DNA from: Marchantia polymorpha subsp. ruderalis
Lineage: Eukaryota > Streptophyta > Marchantiopsida > Marchantiales > Marchantiaceae
Reading direction: 5' to 3'
Assembly: GCA_037833965.1 (NCBI GenBank)
Contig: AP031357.1
Location: 6,344,001 to 6,408,000 of the forward strand
DNA length: 64,000 nt
Part shown: positions 22,822 through 32,737 of the stretch, piece after piece
Layout: every line of letters starts with the position of its first letter
How positions within the stretch are numbered: the stretch's first letter is position 1
Notes under the pieces: generated by a model
What the model was told of the DNA's origin: nothing
The model's database searches: none
The model's input: the letters and a program-made list of their open reading frames with translations, nothing else
Program-made: the position numbers and the translations under genes

Positions 22822-23740
22822 GGACTCTTCCAGTTTCGGAAGTGCAGATCAGGAACTCACTTTCTTGGCGTGTTTGTGCATTTTGGTCCTGGCACCACGT
22901 AGAGAAGCTACAGCATAGCGAAGTTACCGTATGTTGTAGTTGAAGGCCTTCGGCTGAATGTTCAGAGCTAGCACCCGGTTAGAGACTTGAGTAGTGCGGA
23001 TCTGCACCTGCGGGTGATTTCTGATGCTCAGAGCCGGCTGCGAGTTAGATACTTGAACAGTTCCCCCTTACTCCTTCAAGTGACATATCCTGATTGTACT
23101 CCTACGGGAAGTTTCCCCTGAATGCCAATGTGAAGTTTCATTACTTCGTGTAAACCTTGGTTTGTAATTCAGGTTGTGTGTGTGTTACTGGATCGTGTTG
23201 TCAGTAAGTTCTCAGTCGGGTCTGCACTCCCTACGTTTGGTGTGATAGTCGAGGGTGACGTCCACGGCGTATGTAGAGGCTTCGTTCCGAAGTGGGAAGT
23301 CCAGTCCGGGTACCCCCGCTAGTTCCTGGCGGAAGGGCAGTAAAAGCCGGAGTGGGAGGCACTACCTGCAGAACCTCTGAGTGAACTTGTGAGACACTTT
23401 CCTCCTGAAATCCGAAGCGGAGGTCCTGACCGACCTCCGAGTTGTGCTTTTTGCCAGTTTCAGGTGTGTGTGTGTGTGTGTGTTGAGTGACCACGCTGTA
23501 CCGTGCATCCTCCGAGCATCCTCCGAGTTGAGATCCTCCTCCGAGTCGAGCCTCCGAGTCGAGCACTGCAGTATTTCTGGGAGTGACAGTCGCCTAGAAT
23601 TCAAACTCTACAAAAGTCTGTTAAACGTGACACTTTTACTCTGTGTGTTGCCTCTGTCCCTGTGGGTTCGATCTTTTTACCACCATACTGCAGTTTTAGC
23701 CTTTGGTGGGTTATTACATAAGGAGCCGACAACTTCTTTT

Positions 23741-23758
23741 TGGCGCCGCTGCCGGGGA
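23741..23758 (+). other. A1 primer-binding site (tRNA-Asp type)
   Basis: TGGCGCCGCTGCCGGGGA lies 22 nt after the LTR end. It matches the complement of the 3' end of plant tRNA-Asp (TGGCGCCGTTGCCGGGGA) at 17 of 18 positions. The tRNA-Asp site is known from Athila elements. Confidence 0.85.
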
Positions 23759-23790
23759 CAGTGCGTCAACACCAGAATACTTGAGCAGCA

Positions 23791-23832
23791 ATGCTCGGTG
23801 AATGTCGACGAGCGATAGTGTGGGAAACCTGA
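23791..23832 (+). other. Upstream ORF overlapping the gag start (A1)
   Basis: ATG 11 nt before the gag ATG, in another frame, 13 codons (MLGECRRAIVWET) then TGA. The same arrangement and length occur in A2 (32696-32737) and, with different last residues, in B (52743-52784). Confidence 0.55.
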
Positions 23833-26630
23833 GTGCGAGAGCCACACGGAAACTCCGTCGAGATTCAGAAAAAGCCGTGGAAACAAAACGGCGAACTAAA
23901 AAGAAGACTCCCGGTGAGGACTCTGCAGAAAGATCGCCATCACCGACTACTGGAAGACAAAGGCGTTCAAGTTCACCTACCGAGAGCATTGAGCTAACAG
24001 TTCTATTGGACATCCCTCCGACAGGAACTCTTCCTGAGTTTGGCCAACCTAGGATCAGTCCGTCGACAGGATCACCGATGGCAGAACATCAAGCCAATCT
24101 CAGCCAGGCGTTTTCCCAACCTACCACCAAACATTCGTATCCAAGATACACGGGAACGGGCGACGACGATGATGCAGATTCATACATAAAGCTCTTCGAG
24201 TCTGTCTCCATCGCCAATCGTGAGACCAGTGATGAAGACAGACTACGAATCTTTCCTAGTCTGCTACGCAGACGAGCGCGTAGCTGGTACAACCATGAGA
24301 GCACCGACCCCACTGGCATCCGGACCTGGGCTCAGCTCAAGGAAAAGTTTCTGAGGCGGTTCCGCGAACTCGGATATGACAGTCGAGTTCTGACCCGGCT
24401 TCGAAATCTTCGACGCGAGCGGAAGGAGAATCTTCGAGACTATACTGAGAGATTCCAAGACCTCCTAGATCGAATTCCGAAGACAGGCCCAGGAGAACCA
24501 TATTCGGTACAACAGGCAGTGGATTGGTATGTGACAGGGCTCTCAAGAGAAATGGAGACCTTCTGTAGGAGAGGCAAGACTGACACAATCCAAGATGTGA
24601 TAGCTTCCGCGGAGACCTTTGAGACGTCAACCCTTGACACTCGAAGACGCGACCGACGGTCGACGAAGAAGAAATCGCAAGGCGGACGTCGGAAGAAAAG
24701 GGACTCGCCTTCCTCGACAGAAGAATCAAGCTCCTCCGGATCAAGTTCTTCCTCGGAAGAGGAAGAGGACTCGTCATCTTCAGAAGAAGAAAGACGGAAG
24801 AAGAAACGCAGTACGATCAAGAAGAAGGATCGAGGTAAGAGAATCCCAGTGAAGACTCAAGGGGACATCGCAGCCAAGGTAGACAACCTGGTGAAGAATT
24901 TTGCGGACCTGAAAGTTCATGTAGTGGGAGGCCAAGACCGACGTAAATCACCTGCGAGACCACGAGCGAATCTCTGGTGTACTACGTGCGGACAGGTGGG
25001 ACATGCCAACACGGAGTGCATGTCCGCGCGGCCATCTTACCCAGTGAATGCGGTCGAATGGGCACCACAGTGGGAGAACCCCATGTATTATGCTGAGCCG
25101 CCCATGTATTATGCTGAGCAGGTTGAGGACACCGCCTACTCGGTACAGACAGCTCCAGCTACAACTCCGAACCCACCGGTGCATATACCGCGCTTTGTTC
25201 CGAGGGAAATGGCGGGTACACTCCCACCAAGACGCATGGCACCTCCAGGCAATCACAACCGACCTCGACCACAATTCGATGGTTGCTACAACTGCGGAGA
25301 CATGGGACATTACGCGCCAAGCTGTCCCCACCCAAGGAAGCCAATGGGGTATGCACCGTTGTGCAGCAATTGCAAGAAGTCTGGACATACAGTAGCCGAA
25401 TGTGATCAGCCACAACTCCCTAGGCCAGCGGTGCGTTTCGTATCGACACCTGGCAAGGAAGAGGTGCAGGTCAACCAGGTAGAACTGAGTCTGGACCCAG
25501 CTGAAGGAAACGAAGTATGGCCAGAGGAGGAAGTAATGTGCGGTCGGGTAGAAACCCGAAGTTCGAAGAGGAGAGGAGAAGGCCACGAGGACACTCGCCG
25601 CCTCGAGCGTAGGGAAGAGAGGAGGAAGTCTAAAGAAGTTAGAGAAGGCCAAAGGAGAACGCCAAGTACACCTCCGGCTATGAGAAACACCCAGCCGGAG
25701 CAGAACTCAGAAAAGGCGGACAGGTATTCGGAAGAGTCCCGGACTCGAGATTACCTTCCGGACATCAAAGATGAGGTGAGTCACCTCATCAAGGAAGCAC
25801 TGGGCGCCGGAATGACATCCGACGACCGGAAGGCGGTTAGGCCCCCTACACCACTTCCGACCGCGAGTACAGGGAAACTTCCGGCTGTGACTTCCCACAC
25901 TTCCTACGACATAGTGGAGGACATAGGGAGTCAGAGGGCAAATATTTCCTTCCACCAGTTGTTAGAAGACAATAAGACGTACAGAAGGATGCTGATGCTT
26001 TCGTTGCGCCGACCACGCAAACCCCGAAAAGAGAAACTTCCGGCTGTGTACAGAGTGGAAGGAGGAGACCTGGGACCTCCAGAGATCGAAGTAGAGATCG
26101 GAGGCTGCGTCATACAGAAGGTACCAGTGGACTCCGGCTCGGGCGTGAATATCATGACCGAGGAGACAGCGAACTCCTTGGGGTTCCAGACCTTCGAGCC
26201 TACATCCCGAGTATTGCGACTGGCCGATCAAACACGCAGAATGCCACTAGGAATGTTGAGCAATGTGAGAACCAACATTGGAGGAGTGGACTTTCAACTG
26301 TCCTACATAATACTGCAACCTCTGATGAAGAAAGGTTATGATGTGCTGCTTGGCAGACCGTGGCTATACGATGCCAAAGCAAGGTGTGACTGGAGTAGGA
26401 AGAGATTACAGTTCCGTAGCCCTGCGGACCCTCCGACTGTCATTACCGTACCGTGGACCAAGGTACCCCATGAAGGCGAAACACCTTCCACCACCTCCGG
26501 TTACACAACTGGAGGGGAGACCAGCTCATCATGCACTTCAGAAACCGAAACGTCGGAGGAATTTGTGGGCTACGTCACTTGCTGCTCCATTGAGGAGGAA
26601 GGAGACGAGGTGTATCAGGATGACGAATAG
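23802..26630 (+). CDS. gag: Gag-protease polyprotein, A1
   Basis: 942 residues from ATG 23802, 44 nt after the primer-binding site. Order of parts: basic N-terminus; retrotransposon gag (capsid) domain about 125-275 with SYIKLFESVSIANRE, RARSWYNHES and WAQLKEKFLRRFRELGY; S/E/K-rich linker; three CCHC zinc knuckles (CTTCGQVGHANTEC, CYNCGDMGHYAPSC, CSNCKKSGHTVAEC) for RNA binding; and near the C-terminus an aspartic protease with the DSGSGVNIM active-site motif and YDVLLGRPWL. It forms the particle and processes it. The frame is intact. It ends at UAG followed by CAACTA, with pol in the same frame, so Gag-Pol is probably made by readthrough. A GTAAGA donor-like site lies inside it at 24835. Confidence 0.92.
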   Translation: MSTSDSVGNLSARATRKLRRDSEKAVETKRRTKKKTPGEDSAERSPSPTTGRQRRSSSPTESIELTVLLDIPPTGTLPEFGQPRISPSTGSPMAEHQANLSQAFSQPTTKHSYPRYTGTGDDDDADSYIKLFESVSIANRETSDEDRLRIFPSLLRRRARSWYNHESTDPTGIRTWAQLKEKFLRRFRELGYDSRVLTRLRNLRRERKENLRDYTERFQDLLDRIPKTGPGEPYSVQQAVDWYVTGLSREMETFCRRGKTDTIQDVIASAETFETSTLDTRRRDRRSTKKKSQGGRRKKRDSPSSTEESSSSGSSSSSEEEEDSSSSEEERRKKKRSTIKKKDRGKRIPVKTQGDIAAKVDNLVKNFADLKVHVVGGQDRRKSPARPRANLWCTTCGQVGHANTECMSARPSYPVNAVEWAPQWENPMYYAEPPMYYAEQVEDTAYSVQTAPATTPNPPVHIPRFVPREMAGTLPPRRMAPPGNHNRPRPQFDGCYNCGDMGHYAPSCPHPRKPMGYAPLCSNCKKSGHTVAECDQPQLPRPAVRFVSTPGKEEVQVNQVELSLDPAEGNEVWPEEEVMCGRVETRSSKRRGEGHEDTRRLERREERRKSKEVREGQRRTPSTPPAMRNTQPEQNSEKADRYSEESRTRDYLPDIKDEVSHLIKEALGAGMTSDDRKAVRPPTPLPTASTGKLPAVTSHTSYDIVEDIGSQRANISFHQLLEDNKTYRRMLMLSLRRPRKPRKEKLPAVYRVEGGDLGPPEIEVEIGGCVIQKVPVDSGSGVNIMTEETANSLGFQTFEPTSRVLRLADQTRRMPLGMLSNVRTNIGGVDFQLSYIILQPLMKKGYDVLLGRPWLYDAKARCDWSRKRLQFRSPADPPTVITVPWTKVPHEGETPSTTSGYTTGGETSSSCTSETETSEEFVGYVTCCSIEEEGDEVYQDDE

Positions 26631-26636
26631 CAACTA
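26628..26636 (+). promoter_or_regulatory. Leaky stop UAG-CAACTA between protease and reverse transcriptase (A1)
   Basis: TAG followed by CAACTA fits UAG-CARYYA, the readthrough context known from tobamoviruses. The downstream frame is open and its protein sequence is conserved with B from the first codon. Confidence 0.7.
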
Positions 26637-28177
26637 GCAGCCGGACTGGGCAGAAGCGAGATCAGTCACACAGAGGGGATTGTTGACCCGAGTGATTGCT
26701 GCGAACTGCAACTCAGTCCAGGTAAAGGCTTGAAGGTGTCAAGCCAGGTACAAGGAGAAGAGTTGAACAGGGTACAGGCGTTTCTTCGCCAGTATAAGGA
26801 TGTCTTCGCATGGAAGATTGAAGACATGAAAGGCATACCTGCAAGGTATGGAGAGCACAGGATCGACTTGTTGGACGAGGCAGTTCCGGTTCGCCAGCGC
26901 CAATACAGGCTCAACCCAAAATATTCATTATTGGTGAAGGACGAAATCGATAAGTACCTGAGCGCAGGAATCATCTACCCGGTACTTAGTAGCGAGTGGG
27001 TGTCGCCTATCGTGATCGTGCCCAAGAAACTGACGGGTAAGATCCGGGTGTGCCAGGACTTCCGGAAGCTGAACGCAGCAACGAGGAAGGACCATCACCC
27101 TCTTCCTTTCACGGACTCTATTTTGGACCATGTAGCAGGGCATGAATGCTACAGTTTCCTAGACGGATTCTCCGGCTACAACCAGGTGTCCATCAGGGAA
27201 CAGGACAAGGACAAAACAACCTTCACGACCGACTGGGGAACCTATGCTTATCACAAGATGCCGTTCGGGCTGTGCAACGCGCCAGCGACGTTCCAGCGGA
27301 TGATGACAAACATCTTCCAAGAGCACCTGAGGAAGTTCCTAGAAATTTTCATCGACGACTTTTGTGTCTTCGGTAAGAGGTCGGAGCACCTTAACCATCT
27401 TCGGCAAACGTTCGACAGATGTAGGGAGAGCAGCTTGTCCTTACACCCTGAGAAGTGTTTTTTCTTGATGACCAGCGGAATCCTGCTGGGTCACCGAGTT
27501 TCGTCCGATGGCATTGCAGTGGATGTAGAGAAGGTGAAGATTATTCTCGAACTGCAGCCGCCAACGAATCTGCGTGAGTTGAGGGCCTTCCTTGGCCATG
27601 TAGGATATTACAGAAGGTTCATAAATATGTACGCCATCTTGGCAGCCAACCTGACGAAGCTGCTTAAGAAGGAGGAACCCTATGTGTGGGGCAAAGAGCA
27701 ACAGCTGGCCTTTGAAACGCTCAAAGCCAAACTAACGACTGCTCCGGTTCTGAGAAGTCCGGATTGGAACAGACCTTTCCATGTCTATGTAGACACGTCG
27801 GCATTTGCAATCGGAGTGGTTCTCAGTCAGAAGGACGACAACAAGAAAGACTACCCGATTTACTTCGCGAGTCGTCAGTTGTCAGCAGCAGAGAAGAAGT
27901 ACACGACAACTGAGAGGGAGGCGTTGGGAATGGTGTACTCTTGTAAGAAGTTCCGACATTATTTGATCTGCTATGAGTTCGTGTTTCATGTAGATCATTA
28001 CGCCTTACAGCACCTGGTGAAGAAGGCGGATCTGTCCGGACGAATTGCTAGGTGGGTACTACTGCTGCAGGAATTCACCTACACTGTACAGACACGGAAA
28101 GGCGTTCACCATGAGAACGCGGACTACCTCTCCCGACTATGGACCGAACCCATAAAGGAGGAAGTAGTGGATGATTT
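26631..28177 (+). pseudogene. pol: pol of A1, first part: reverse transcriptase and RNase H
   Basis: Open and in the gag frame. Contains the complete reverse transcriptase (SGYNQVSI, MPFGLCNAPATFQRMM and the catalytic FIDDF) and RNase H (VYVDTSAFAIGVVLSQ, TEREALGMVY, HVDHYALQHL, ENADYLSRL). After the GATTT at 28173-28177 it is interrupted by A2; the integrase part resumes at 42873. Compared with A2 pol it is almost identical, so A1 was probably functional when it inserted. Confidence 0.9.
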
Positions 28178-29503
28178 TGTGGTAACACACTTTTTGTTTT
28201 TTTTTGCAGAATTTAAACAATTTCAGAAAACTAGTACCAAAGCAGTGTTTGTAGCTAGAGAAGGGTACGCTAAATAGAGTGGATTGATGAGATCGTCACG
28301 AGGGCACCAAGAATCACGTAGTCGGATGTACCAACGCCAACGTCTTCGGCGCCTTCGGCAAAAGCTCCTTTTTGAGGTGTCTCTACTCACGCGCCTCTAG
28401 CGCATAAGGAAGCTACGCTTCCGGCGCAGACACCTCAGGAGGAGGTTTTGCTAAAGACGTCAGGAGAAGGGCCCGGACCTCTAAAGGCATCCGACCATGA
28501 GTGCGCCTTCGGCGAAGCGCCGCTAGCGCGGAAAGGGAAAACCTTCATAACAATCGGGATACACGGTAGATCCAGTTGGTTGAAGTTGCATTAGAAAGAG
28601 CTCGGGACGCTCGTTCTAACGAGTCCAAGAGCGCCGGAGATGGATCAGGAATGGAGAAGTTATGAGCGTCGGAAAACTCGTAGCCGGACATGCGCCGTTC
28701 GCGCTAGGGTTCACAGCCGGAAAGGATTCCCGTACGCCCTCGGCGATGCGCCTTCGGCGGAATCACGCGCTCACAGGAGGAAACCAACTCAGAGTCGGAA
28801 GCGCCCTTGGCGGCTGTTCATGGAAGGAAAGCGCCGGTCGGATGTACGCCTCCGACGTGGCGCTGACGGATATGCGCTGGCAGCAACGGACGAGGCATAA
28901 AGGACAAAATAGGCGGTACGACTGCGTGCCGGCGTAATTCGCTCCGGCTGGATGTGCGCCTCCAGCAAGGCGCCGACGGATAATGAACACACCAGCGGCG
29001 ACACGCCTCCGGAGAAGGGCGGGTTAGGAAAAGACAACAGGGCCGACGTATACCCTGCAGCGGACTCGAGTCCGGAAGGTGGCGGCGGCGGGAGAATTCA
29101 ACGTTTAAGCATGCGAATGCGCGCAAGGCGGAGACGTGAATTCGCGCATGCAAAGGGCGAACCGTTAAGCCGTATAGCCGGCTGCGTACGTTGCAACCAG
29201 TAAGAACGTTGGACGTTCTTGAAATCGGAGAAGAAAAGACTGCGCTCCAGTCTCATTCTCTCATTCTTGACTTTGCGATTTCCAGTTCCAAGATTACGCG
29301 CAAGGGCGGAGCGACCTGCAGTGAGAGTAGAGAGTGCGGAGACGAGTTGCGCAAGGATCTTGGCGGACCTTGAAAGAATTGGAGTAGCGATCTTGAACGA
29401 GCGCAGAGAGAGTGAGCAGTCAGTGCTTGAGTGGCCGACGCGCAGTGTCGATTGTGAGAGAGCGAGCGAAAGGGAGAACGTTTGTGTGTGTGCAGGCAAC
29501 GCA

Positions 29504-31564
29504 ATGTCGAAGGTTCCCCAGCTGCGAGTGTCTCCACTCAGGGTGCCGCAGATCGGTCTACGCGCATTTCAAGATGTGCTGTTGAGGTTGAAGCTCGATT
29601 TTCTCCTATGGGGGTGGAATTGGACGTGTCCGGAGATGGTGCGCGAGTATCTGCAAGAGAGACACAAGCCTTCTCGCGGATTTCGCCCACACCCAGAGAG
29701 ATGGGAAATTGGCAATTGGGCGCAGGTGTTGGGCAGGTGTGCCGGCGAGGAAGGGGATCTCCTCTTCGAGGCCGACAGCGTGAAAGTGTCCCAAGAGGAA
29801 GAAGTCTCTTACAATGAGCTCTTCAAGGTGGCTAGACATCCCAAGAACGGTTTCCGGACTCGGGATTACAAGGATCGATTGCGGAGAAATGTCGCGACAG
29901 CATTGCTGCAGATATTGCAGCCGACCAAGACCGCTTACATGCATGGTTGGCAGGTAGAGTTCGTGGAGCTAGTGTTGTCAGGAGCTCCGGTGCATTGGGC
30001 ACGACTTCTGTGGAAGGTGACGCGCCAACATGCGCAAGAAGAGAGGGGAGGAACGCTCAATCATCTATCGCCTTACTTAATCGTGTTTTACCGGGCGATG
30101 GGATGTTTGACGAATGCTGAGAAAACTCGGTTTCCGCAGCTGAGCCGGTCTTATCCAGGTAGATATTCGAGGGAGGCCGAAGTAGACACGGATCCGGACG
30201 AGGAACCTGCCAGTACGCCTCCGGCTCCGGCTCCAGCCAGAGCAGCAGAAGAACGTCGAAGTGAGCGCATTCCGCGCAAGCGAAAGTGGGATGAGAGACC
30301 TGAGGACAGGCAGCCGGAAGTACCAGCTGCGCCGACTCGTGGTCGGCCCACCCCCGAGCCTCATAGTCGACCAAAACAGAGGGCACGCAGAATGCCAACT
30401 GTTACTGAGGAGACCAGGCGAACTCCGACCCGGCGGAATCTCACACAGGAAGAGATAATTGCTCAGGTCCTAGGGAAGACGGCAGAAACCTCTGCACAGA
30501 AGGCACCACGGCCTTCGGGAGGAGATGGACGGACTGACGACCGGCCGACTGCGAGTCGGATGACTGAAGGTCGACAAGCGGAAGGAAGGCCAACTGAACG
30601 GCGCGTTGAACCGGACAGCAGGCCGGAAGCGGAAGAGAGTTTGGCTGACGAGCCAACAATCCTCAGAGGGTCGTCTTCGGCGGAAGGCACTTCTGGAAGA
30701 ACGCCACCAACAAGTAGGCCAAGTGGAGTCAAGACGCGCAGGGTGTATCCGACTCCCAGTCGGACAACTAATGGTCGGCCGACTGCGAGTCGGACAACAG
30801 AGAGTCAGCCGGATTCGCCGACTGCAAGACGGATGGGGCCAACGACCAGTGTGCGGACGCCTTCGGCAGACGCACCTTCAGCAAGGACACCTTCCGCGCA
30901 GATTGCGCCGGAAGGACAGGCAGCAGAAGCGGGCGGTGCAAGAGTAACAAAAGTCACTACGGCGTCGACCCCTTCACAAACCGAAGATCGAGCCGGAACA
31001 GGGGCTCAAGCAGTGGGATCTCCCACTGCCCTGGATATTTTAGCAGGCAGTGGAGCAGCAGTCGCAGCAGAAGCTGCTGCGCGCCACAGTTCCAGAGAGT
31101 CGCCAAGGGATTCGGTGGCGACTGAAATCCTCGCGACTGAGGATGAGACGAGCTCGGAAGAGCAAGAAGAGGATTCGGTGCAGAAAACGCCAACAGGGGT
31201 GCTGTGCGAACAGATAGTTCCACTCCTGCGATATCTGGATCGCAAGACATCCAAATACGGAAGTGCCTTAAAACCGCAGTCTTATGTGGAGACAATCAGG
31301 CGAAGGACGAGGAGCAAGGTGGCAAGGTGGGCCTCTAGATGCGGAGTATATGTGGATAGGAACACCGCCCTCCGACAACACCTGGCGGTCACCCAGAAGC
31401 TGTACCAAGCCTTGCAGCAGCAGTCGGAGTCGGCGGCGAGTGGCAAGGAAATTAGAAACTTTTCTGTCGGGTGCGCGCGACACTATGGCGCACTTGCAGT
31501 CGGAAGTCACTGCAGCGCTCCGACGCCTGGGGTTACGCAGCCGGTCGGAAGACTGGCAGGGTAG
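29504..31564 (+). CDS. U3 ORF protein, A2 5' LTR (altered C-terminus)
   Basis: 686 residues from ATG 29504. The N-terminal domain, the P/S/T/R middle and the PLLRYLDRKTSKY block match A1. After LYQALQQQ the 392-bp deletion (not a multiple of three) shifts the frame, so the coiled coil and C-terminal HCLKGY domain are lost and about 46 unrelated residues follow. The tail of the original frame remains readable in another frame nearby. The 3' LTR copy is identical, so the deletion was already present when A2 transposed. Role unknown. Confidence 0.65.
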   Translation: MSKVPQLRVSPLRVPQIGLRAFQDVLLRLKLDFLLWGWNWTCPEMVREYLQERHKPSRGFRPHPERWEIGNWAQVLGRCAGEEGDLLFEADSVKVSQEEEVSYNELFKVARHPKNGFRTRDYKDRLRRNVATALLQILQPTKTAYMHGWQVEFVELVLSGAPVHWARLLWKVTRQHAQEERGGTLNHLSPYLIVFYRAMGCLTNAEKTRFPQLSRSYPGRYSREAEVDTDPDEEPASTPPAPAPARAAEERRSERIPRKRKWDERPEDRQPEVPAAPTRGRPTPEPHSRPKQRARRMPTVTEETRRTPTRRNLTQEEIIAQVLGKTAETSAQKAPRPSGGDGRTDDRPTASRMTEGRQAEGRPTERRVEPDSRPEAEESLADEPTILRGSSSAEGTSGRTPPTSRPSGVKTRRVYPTPSRTTNGRPTASRTTESQPDSPTARRMGPTTSVRTPSADAPSARTPSAQIAPEGQAAEAGGARVTKVTTASTPSQTEDRAGTGAQAVGSPTALDILAGSGAAVAAEAAARHSSRESPRDSVATEILATEDETSSEEQEEDSVQKTPTGVLCEQIVPLLRYLDRKTSKYGSALKPQSYVETIRRRTRSKVARWASRCGVYVDRNTALRQHLAVTQKLYQALQQQSESAASGKEIRNFSVGCARHYGALAVGSHCSAPTPGVTQPVGRLAG

Positions 31565-31700
31565 AGATAGTACGCGGAGCAGTCCGGCGCGCAGGAGGCG
31601 CAGCACCGGATCTGCCGAGTGCAGTAGAGTAGTTTGGTTTCGCGCAGATGCTGCGAGTGGTAGATAGGATAGCGTAGTGCTAGTTAGGATCTTTTGAGAG

Positions 31701-31729
31701 TATAAAGTAGATCAAGGCGTTTTGCCTTG
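31701..31729 (+). promoter_or_regulatory. A2 5' LTR TATA box and inverted repeat
   Basis: TATAAA (31701-31706) and CAAGGC-GTTTT-GCCTTG (31713-31729). This is the copy expected to drive the genomic RNA of A2. Confidence 0.7.
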
Positions 31730-32645
31730 GGACTCTTCCAGTTTCGGAAGTGCAGATCAGGAACTCACTTTCTTGGCGTGTTTGTGCATTTTGGTCCTGG
31801 CACCACGTAGAGAAGCTGCAGCATAGCGAAGTTACCGTATGTTGTAGTTGAAGGCCTTCGGCTGAATGTTCAGAGCTCGCACCCGGTTAGAGACTTGAGT
31901 AGTGCGGATCTGCACCTGCGGGTGATTTCTGATGCTCAGAGCCGGCTGCGAGTTAGAGACTTGAACAGTTCCCCCTTACTCCTTCGAGTGACATATCCTG
32001 ATTGTACTCCTACGGGAAGTTTCCCCTGAATGCCAATGTGAAGTTTCATTACTTCGTGTAAACCTTGGTTTGTAATTCAGGTTGTGTGTGTGTTACTGGA
32101 TCGTGTTTTCAGTAAGTTCTCAGTCGGGTCTGCACTCCCTGCGTTTTGTGTGATAGTCGAGGGTGACGTCCACGGCGTACGTAGAGGCTTCGTTCCGAAG
32201 TGAGAAGTCCAGTCCGGGTACCCCCGCTAGTTCCTGGCGGAAGGGCAGTAAAAGCCGGAGTGGGAGGCACTTCCTGCAGAACCTCTGAGTGAACTTGCGA
32301 GACACTTTCCTCCTGAAATCCGAAGCGGAGGTCCTGACCGACCTCCGAGTTGTGCTTTTTGCCAGTTTCAGGTGTGTGTGTGTGTGTTGAGTGACCAAGC
32401 TGTACCGTGCATCCTCCGAGCATCCTCCGAGTTGAGATCCTCCTCCGAGTCGAGCCTCCGAGTCGAGCACTGCAGTATTTCTGGGAGTGACAGTCGCCTA
32501 GAATTCAAACTCTACCAAAAGTCTGTTAAATGTGACACTTTTACTCTGTGTGTTGCCTCTGTCCCTGTGGGTTCGATCTTTTTACCACCATACTGCAGTT
32601 TTAGCCTTTGGTGGGTTATTACATAAGGAGCCGACAACTTCTTTT

Positions 32646-32663
32646 TGGCGCCGCTGCCGGGGA
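32646..32663 (+). other. A2 primer-binding site (tRNA-Asp type)
   Basis: Identical to the A1 site and again 22 nt after the LTR end. Confidence 0.85.
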
Positions 32664-32695
32664 CAGTGCGTCAACACCAGAAACCTTGAGCAGCA

Positions 32696-32737
32696 ATGCT
32701 CGGTGAATGTCGACGAGCGATAGTGTGGGAAACCTGA
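32696..32737 (+). other. Upstream ORF overlapping the gag start (A2)
   Basis: Same 13-codon frame as in A1; its ATG is 11 nt before the gag ATG at 32707. Confidence 0.55.

Larger units (their letters stand above)
18845..23718 (+). repeat. A1 5' LTR (4874 bp)
   Basis: TG...CA termini (TGTGGTAACACAC and GGGTTATTACA). U3 runs from 18845 to about 22820 and contains a structured leader and a complete U3 ORF; the TATA box is at 22793; R-U5 is about 0.9 kb with a GT microsatellite. Over the first 3065 bp it is collinear with the A1 3' LTR without net indel and differs at scattered substitutions. Confidence 0.95.
28178..32623 (+). repeat. A2 5' LTR (4446 bp)
   Basis: Same termini and layout as the A1 LTR, with a 392-bp deletion in the U3 ORF (A1 positions 22124-22515) whose ends share CAG, plus smaller differences in the leader. 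TATA box at 31701. Confidence 0.97.

Noticed and set aside
14138..23718. S3 and the adjacent A1 5' LTR as one inverted composite element
   Set aside because: They belong to different families, have separate target duplications (TGCGA around S3; TAACA left of A1) and are separated by 40 bp of other DNA.
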